Assembly: GCA_024234815.1 (NCBI GenBank)
Contig: JACKNO010000001.1
Coordinates: forward strand, 1,178,001 to 1,242,000
DNA: 64,000 nt
DNA from: Pseudomonadales bacterium
GTDB lineage: Bacteria > Pseudomonadota > Gammaproteobacteria > Pseudomonadales > Halieaceae
Reading direction: 5' to 3'
Below are positions 61,376 to 64,000 of the stretch, one piece after another. The notes under the pieces were generated by a model that saw only the letters and a list, made by a program, of their open reading frames with translations, was not told the origin of the DNA and did no database searches. The translations under genes and the position numbers were made by a program. Every line of letters starts with the position of its first letter. Position 1 is the stretch's first letter.

Positions 61376-61405
61376 ACTATACGCAAAATTTGTGCCGGCT
61401 CGCAA
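61376..61405 (-). promoter_or_regulatory. Predicted sigma70-type promoter of the giant secreted-protein gene
   Basis: On the minus strand, TTGCGA (61405-61400, 4/6), an 18-nt spacer, and TATAGT (61381-61376, 5/6). Start of transcription would be near 61369, about 70 nt before the ATG; GGAG lies 12 nt before that ATG. Confidence 0.42.
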
Positions 61406-61547
61406 CTAATCCAGATTTCTTATTGGGATAGGTGGTGCCGGCTTGCCTGTCGACCGGGACGCCGGGAGCAGCCGTAAAGTTTTTTGACACTCCAGCGCGG
61501 CGCCAGGGGCTACCTTGCCCGGCCGTTGCGAGAGGAACGTTGCCGGT

Positions 61548-61970
61548 CTAGTGAAAGGGTTTTAAAACCGCCAAAAGCACGATTGCGAACAGGAAAATGA
61601 CGGGAACCTCGTTAAAAAATCGATAGAAAACGTGGCTATGCTGGTCGGAGTTGGCATTGATGGCGAATACGTAGCGTCCGCACTTGATGTGGTAGAAGAT
61701 GAGGAAGGTGACCCCCGCCAGTTTCAGCCACATCCACGTGGCGCGCAGGTAGTATTCAGGGTTCTGCGAGATCATGGCAACGCCCAGGGCGATGGCAATG
61801 TACATGAACGGTGTGACAAAGCGGTAAAGACGGCGGGCCATGACCGCGAGCTGTTGTCGTGTCTCCGGCTGCTCGCTGGCGGCGTAATAGACGAAGATGC
61901 GGGGCAGGTAGAAAAGCCCGGCAAACCAGCATACGACAAAGATGATATGGAAGGCTTTCAGCCACAGCAT
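61548..61970 (-). CDS. hemJ: Protoporphyrinogen IX oxidase HemJ
   Basis: Oxidises protoporphyrinogen IX to protoporphyrin IX in the inner membrane, the step before iron insertion; the electron acceptor is not settled. The 140-residue protein has four TM helices and the UPF0093 signature: MLWLKAFHIIFVVCWFAGLF (conserved His), LPRIFVYYAAS, ARRLYRFVTPFM, TWMWLKLAGVTFLIFYHIKC and YRFFNEVPVIFLFAIVLLAV. ATG 61970 is 7 nt after GGAGG. Follows the ClC gene by 21 nt. With hemL and hemB it is the third heme gene in the window. Confidence 0.94.
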   Translation of the reverse strand: MLWLKAFHIIFVVCWFAGLFYLPRIFVYYAASEQPETRQQLAVMARRLYRFVTPFMYIAIALGVAMISQNPEYYLRATWMWLKLAGVTFLIFYHIKCGRYVFAINANSDQHSHVFYRFFNEVPVIFLFAIVLLAVLKPFH

Positions 61971-61991
61971 GTCGGGTCCTCCTGGGGACGG

Positions 61992-63722
61992 TCAGAGTCG
62001 GTCGAGGGTGAATTTTTCAATACTCTCCCGGGTCAGCACTCCGTGCAGAATCCTTTTGCCGGTGGCGCGACTGCGCTCGTAGACGCAGACCGCTTCGGCG
62101 GTGCTGGTTCTTATGGTATCCATCGCCTGGCGCAGGGTGGCCTGTAGAGGCACTGGCGCGATTGTCCAGCGCCGGATGGTCGCCGCAGTCAGATCGGCAG
62201 TCTCGTGTGCTGCCAGGGTTTCTCGCAACCACGGCACGAGTTCGTCGCCTCGCACCAGGTAGAGGTCCTGGCCCTCGCGTTCTACCAGACACCAGGTGGG
62301 GGTAAATTCCAGCAGGGGTTCCAGGTCATCCTCGTCCAGCAGAATCGGTACGCTGACCACCCTTACGTCCATGGTCGCCGTGACATCTGTGCTGTGCAGC
62401 AACTGGTTCAGGGGATCGCTCGGCACAACCCTTTGCAATTGTTTCAGTATGGTCCTGTGGGCGGAGCGCTGGTGGAAGATGCTGGTGTTGGTCAGGCTCG
62501 CCGCGACGATGGCCAGCAGTGCAGGCATGGCGATATTGATGCTTTGGGTGAGCTCGATTACCGCCAGGATGGCGGCCAACGGTGCGTTGAGAATAGCGCC
62601 CATGGTGGCTGCCATGCCGATGGCTATATAAAGCGGGATATCCGAGGAAAGCTCGGGTTGCAGAATCTGGGCGATTGCGCCCATGGCGCCTCCGATACAG
62701 GCGCCGATCAACAGACTTGGGCCGATAACGCCCACCGGCAGTCCCGCCCCGCAGCTAACGGCGGTGGCGAGTATCTTGCAGCCGGCAAGCAGCAACAGCA
62801 TGCCCACCAGAAACTGGTTGTCGAGGATCAGGCCGAGTGAGTCGTAACCCAGCCCCAGGGTTTCCGGTACCGCCAGGGCGATGGCGCCGGTAAATATTCC
62901 GGCAATGGCAAAGCGGATGGCCACGGGCCAGTGGGCGAATTGCAAGGTAAAGTGCAGAATCCGGATGAATGCGGCGATGGCCAGGCCGCAGACGAAACCC
63001 AGCAGCACGATATAGGGAATCTCCCACAGAGAATTGAGGTCTGTCACGGAAATACCCAGCAAGGCCTCATCGCCACCGGAGAGTGTGCGGCTTACAGCCG
63101 ACGCCGCCACCGCCGATAGCATGACGGGAATAAATCCGGCTACCGAATATTCCACGATGATGACCTCCATCGCGAAAATGACTCCCGCCAGGGGCGTGTG
63201 AAAAGCGGCCGCGATACCCCCGGCAGTGCCGCAGGCGATCAGTGTGCGCAGGCTGTTGTTGGGCAGGCGCAGGCCTTGCCCCAGCAGGCTGTTAACCGCG
63301 CCGCCCAGGTGTACTCCCGGGCCCTCCCTGCCGCCCGATTGTCCTGTACCCAGCGCGAAAGCGCCGGCGACAAACTGCAGGAGGGAATTGCGCAGGGGCA
63401 GTGCGCCGTAATGCGAGTGCATGCGGCTGACCACGTGAACAATGCCGGTCTCCCTGTCCTCGGGTTTGAGCAGCATATAAAGAAGCCCCAGTACGGAAGC
63501 TCCTCCAGCCGGCAGGGCGAAAGCCAGCCAGCGCGGAAGGGTTTCGAAGCCTTCACCGCCATCTCCCACGCCAAACAGGCGCGCGCACTCGCGAATAGCC
63601 AGCTCAAAGGCCAGCACGACCAACCCGGAAGCAATTCCCGCCACGATACCCAGTACCGCGTAGGACAGGGCCGAATCGTACCTGGTCAGATAGCGCCGGT
63701 AATTTTTAAGCAGTTGCCGCAC
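61992..63722 (-). CDS. ClC-family chloride channel/antiporter with C-terminal CBS pair
   Basis: 576-residue inner-membrane protein. The ClC core has GTGQSGGREGPGVHLGGAVN (the Glu in GREGP is the gating glutamate of Cl-/H+ antiporters), AFHTPLAGVIFAMEVI, GLPVGVIGPSLLIGACIGGA and NAPLAAILAVIELTQS. The first anion-site motif GSGIP is replaced by an atypical stretch (ETGIVHVVSRMH), so selectivity may differ from E. coli ClcA. Residues ~445-576 form two CBS-type domains (VPILLDEDDLEPLLEFTP, TLRQAMDTIRTSTAEAVCVY) that often bind adenine nucleotides. The frame starts with GTG 63722 after GGGG. hemJ follows 21 nt later. Confidence 0.92.
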   Translation of the reverse strand: MRQLLKNYRRYLTRYDSALSYAVLGIVAGIASGLVVLAFELAIRECARLFGVGDGGEGFETLPRWLAFALPAGGASVLGLLYMLLKPEDRETGIVHVVSRMHSHYGALPLRNSLLQFVAGAFALGTGQSGGREGPGVHLGGAVNSLLGQGLRLPNNSLRTLIACGTAGGIAAAFHTPLAGVIFAMEVIIVEYSVAGFIPVMLSAVAASAVSRTLSGGDEALLGISVTDLNSLWEIPYIVLLGFVCGLAIAAFIRILHFTLQFAHWPVAIRFAIAGIFTGAIALAVPETLGLGYDSLGLILDNQFLVGMLLLLAGCKILATAVSCGAGLPVGVIGPSLLIGACIGGAMGAIAQILQPELSSDIPLYIAIGMAATMGAILNAPLAAILAVIELTQSINIAMPALLAIVAASLTNTSIFHQRSAHRTILKQLQRVVPSDPLNQLLHSTDVTATMDVRVVSVPILLDEDDLEPLLEFTPTWCLVEREGQDLYLVRGDELVPWLRETLAAHETADLTAATIRRWTIAPVPLQATLRQAMDTIRTSTAEAVCVYERSRATGKRILHGVLTRESIEKFTLDRL

Positions 63723-64000
63723 GTTCGCGCCCCATCGGGAAATTTTGGCTGATGCCCCAATTCGGGCGAGGCGTCAGACCAGGGGATGTCCTGTTTGTAT
63801 GAGTTCCTGCCGGGCACCTTGCCAGCCCAATGGTGTGCCTCCGCGCAGTCGACCGGGCACCAGGCGGAACTCGTTGCAAAAAAAACAATATTACCAGTTA
63901 TCTCGCCCGTTATTACTTTTATACTGGGCGTCTTCTTTGCCCTCGCCGCGCGGTAATGGGAACAGCGACGGTTATCGGCTCCGGATCTGGAAACAAAAAT
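63723..64000. other. End-of-window intergenic stretch, no gene supported
   Basis: Upstream of the ClC gene. TATACT at 63920-63925 looks like a -10 element but lacks a matching -35. An ATG at 63956 stays open to the window edge (15 codons, no ribosome-binding site), too short to judge. Confidence 0.4.

Overview
The window comes from a GC-rich gammaproteobacterium. From memory, several blocks match Pseudomonas gene order: lptD-surA-pdxA-rsmA-apaG-apaH with divergent amgK-murU; trpGDC facing a vfr-type crp, then osmC and coq7; and dsbD-aroQ-accB-accC-prmA-dusB-fis-purH-purD. Codon usage looks even, and the deviations (no gph beside rpe, no speD, an exporter pair inside the lptD operon) point to a relative outside Pseudomonas. 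A marine Cellvibrionales/Halieaceae-type bacterium is my guess; this is inference from gene content, not a database match.

Layout. 1-9.1 kb (minus): cca (cut by the window edge), apaH, apaG, rsmA, pdxA, surA and lptD, interrupted by a plus-strand ABC polysaccharide-exporter pair. 9.2-16.2 kb (plus): amgK-murU cell-wall sugar recycling, rpe, a repeat locus, then trpE-G-D-C. 16.2-27.8 kb: a Crp/Vfr regulator, an OsmC protein, coq7, purine genes, fis-dusB, prmA, the biotin carboxylase genes, aroQ and dsbD. 27.9-44.9 kb: a copper chaperone, a DUF2333 protein, DNA polymerase II, a PfkB kinase, a CoA-transferase/hydrolase, PBP1b with a TPR lipoprotein, and an RND efflux pair. 45.0-45.9 kb: three tandem copies of a ~312-bp hairpin repeat. 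46-51.2 kb: a ModF-type twin ATPase, a NUDIX hydrolase and hemL-hemB with a secreted protein. 51.3-55.7 kb: a four-gene operon carrying a MotA/MotB-like (ZorA/ZorB-like) membrane motor between two uncharacterised proteins. 55.9-61.3 kb: a giant secreted modular protein. 61.5-63.7 kb: hemJ and a ClC transporter.

Most genes are housekeeping: outer-membrane assembly (LptD, SurA), peptidoglycan synthesis and recycling (PBP1b, AmgK, MurU), tryptophan, purine, fatty-acid, heme and ubiquinone synthesis. Three items stand out. (1) The compact operon DUF3348 / DUF802 motor / OmpA-MotB / DUF2894 is a plausible ion-driven machine of unknown purpose. (2) A family of intergenic hairpins keeps a constant 19-nt loop core (GGTTGATACCCCACGCCCT or its complement) while the stems differ in sequence but stay paired; eight copies lie at two loci. 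(3) An 1804-residue secreted protein carries exact 1170-bp tandem modules of two Ig-like domains and one DNRLRE-type domain.
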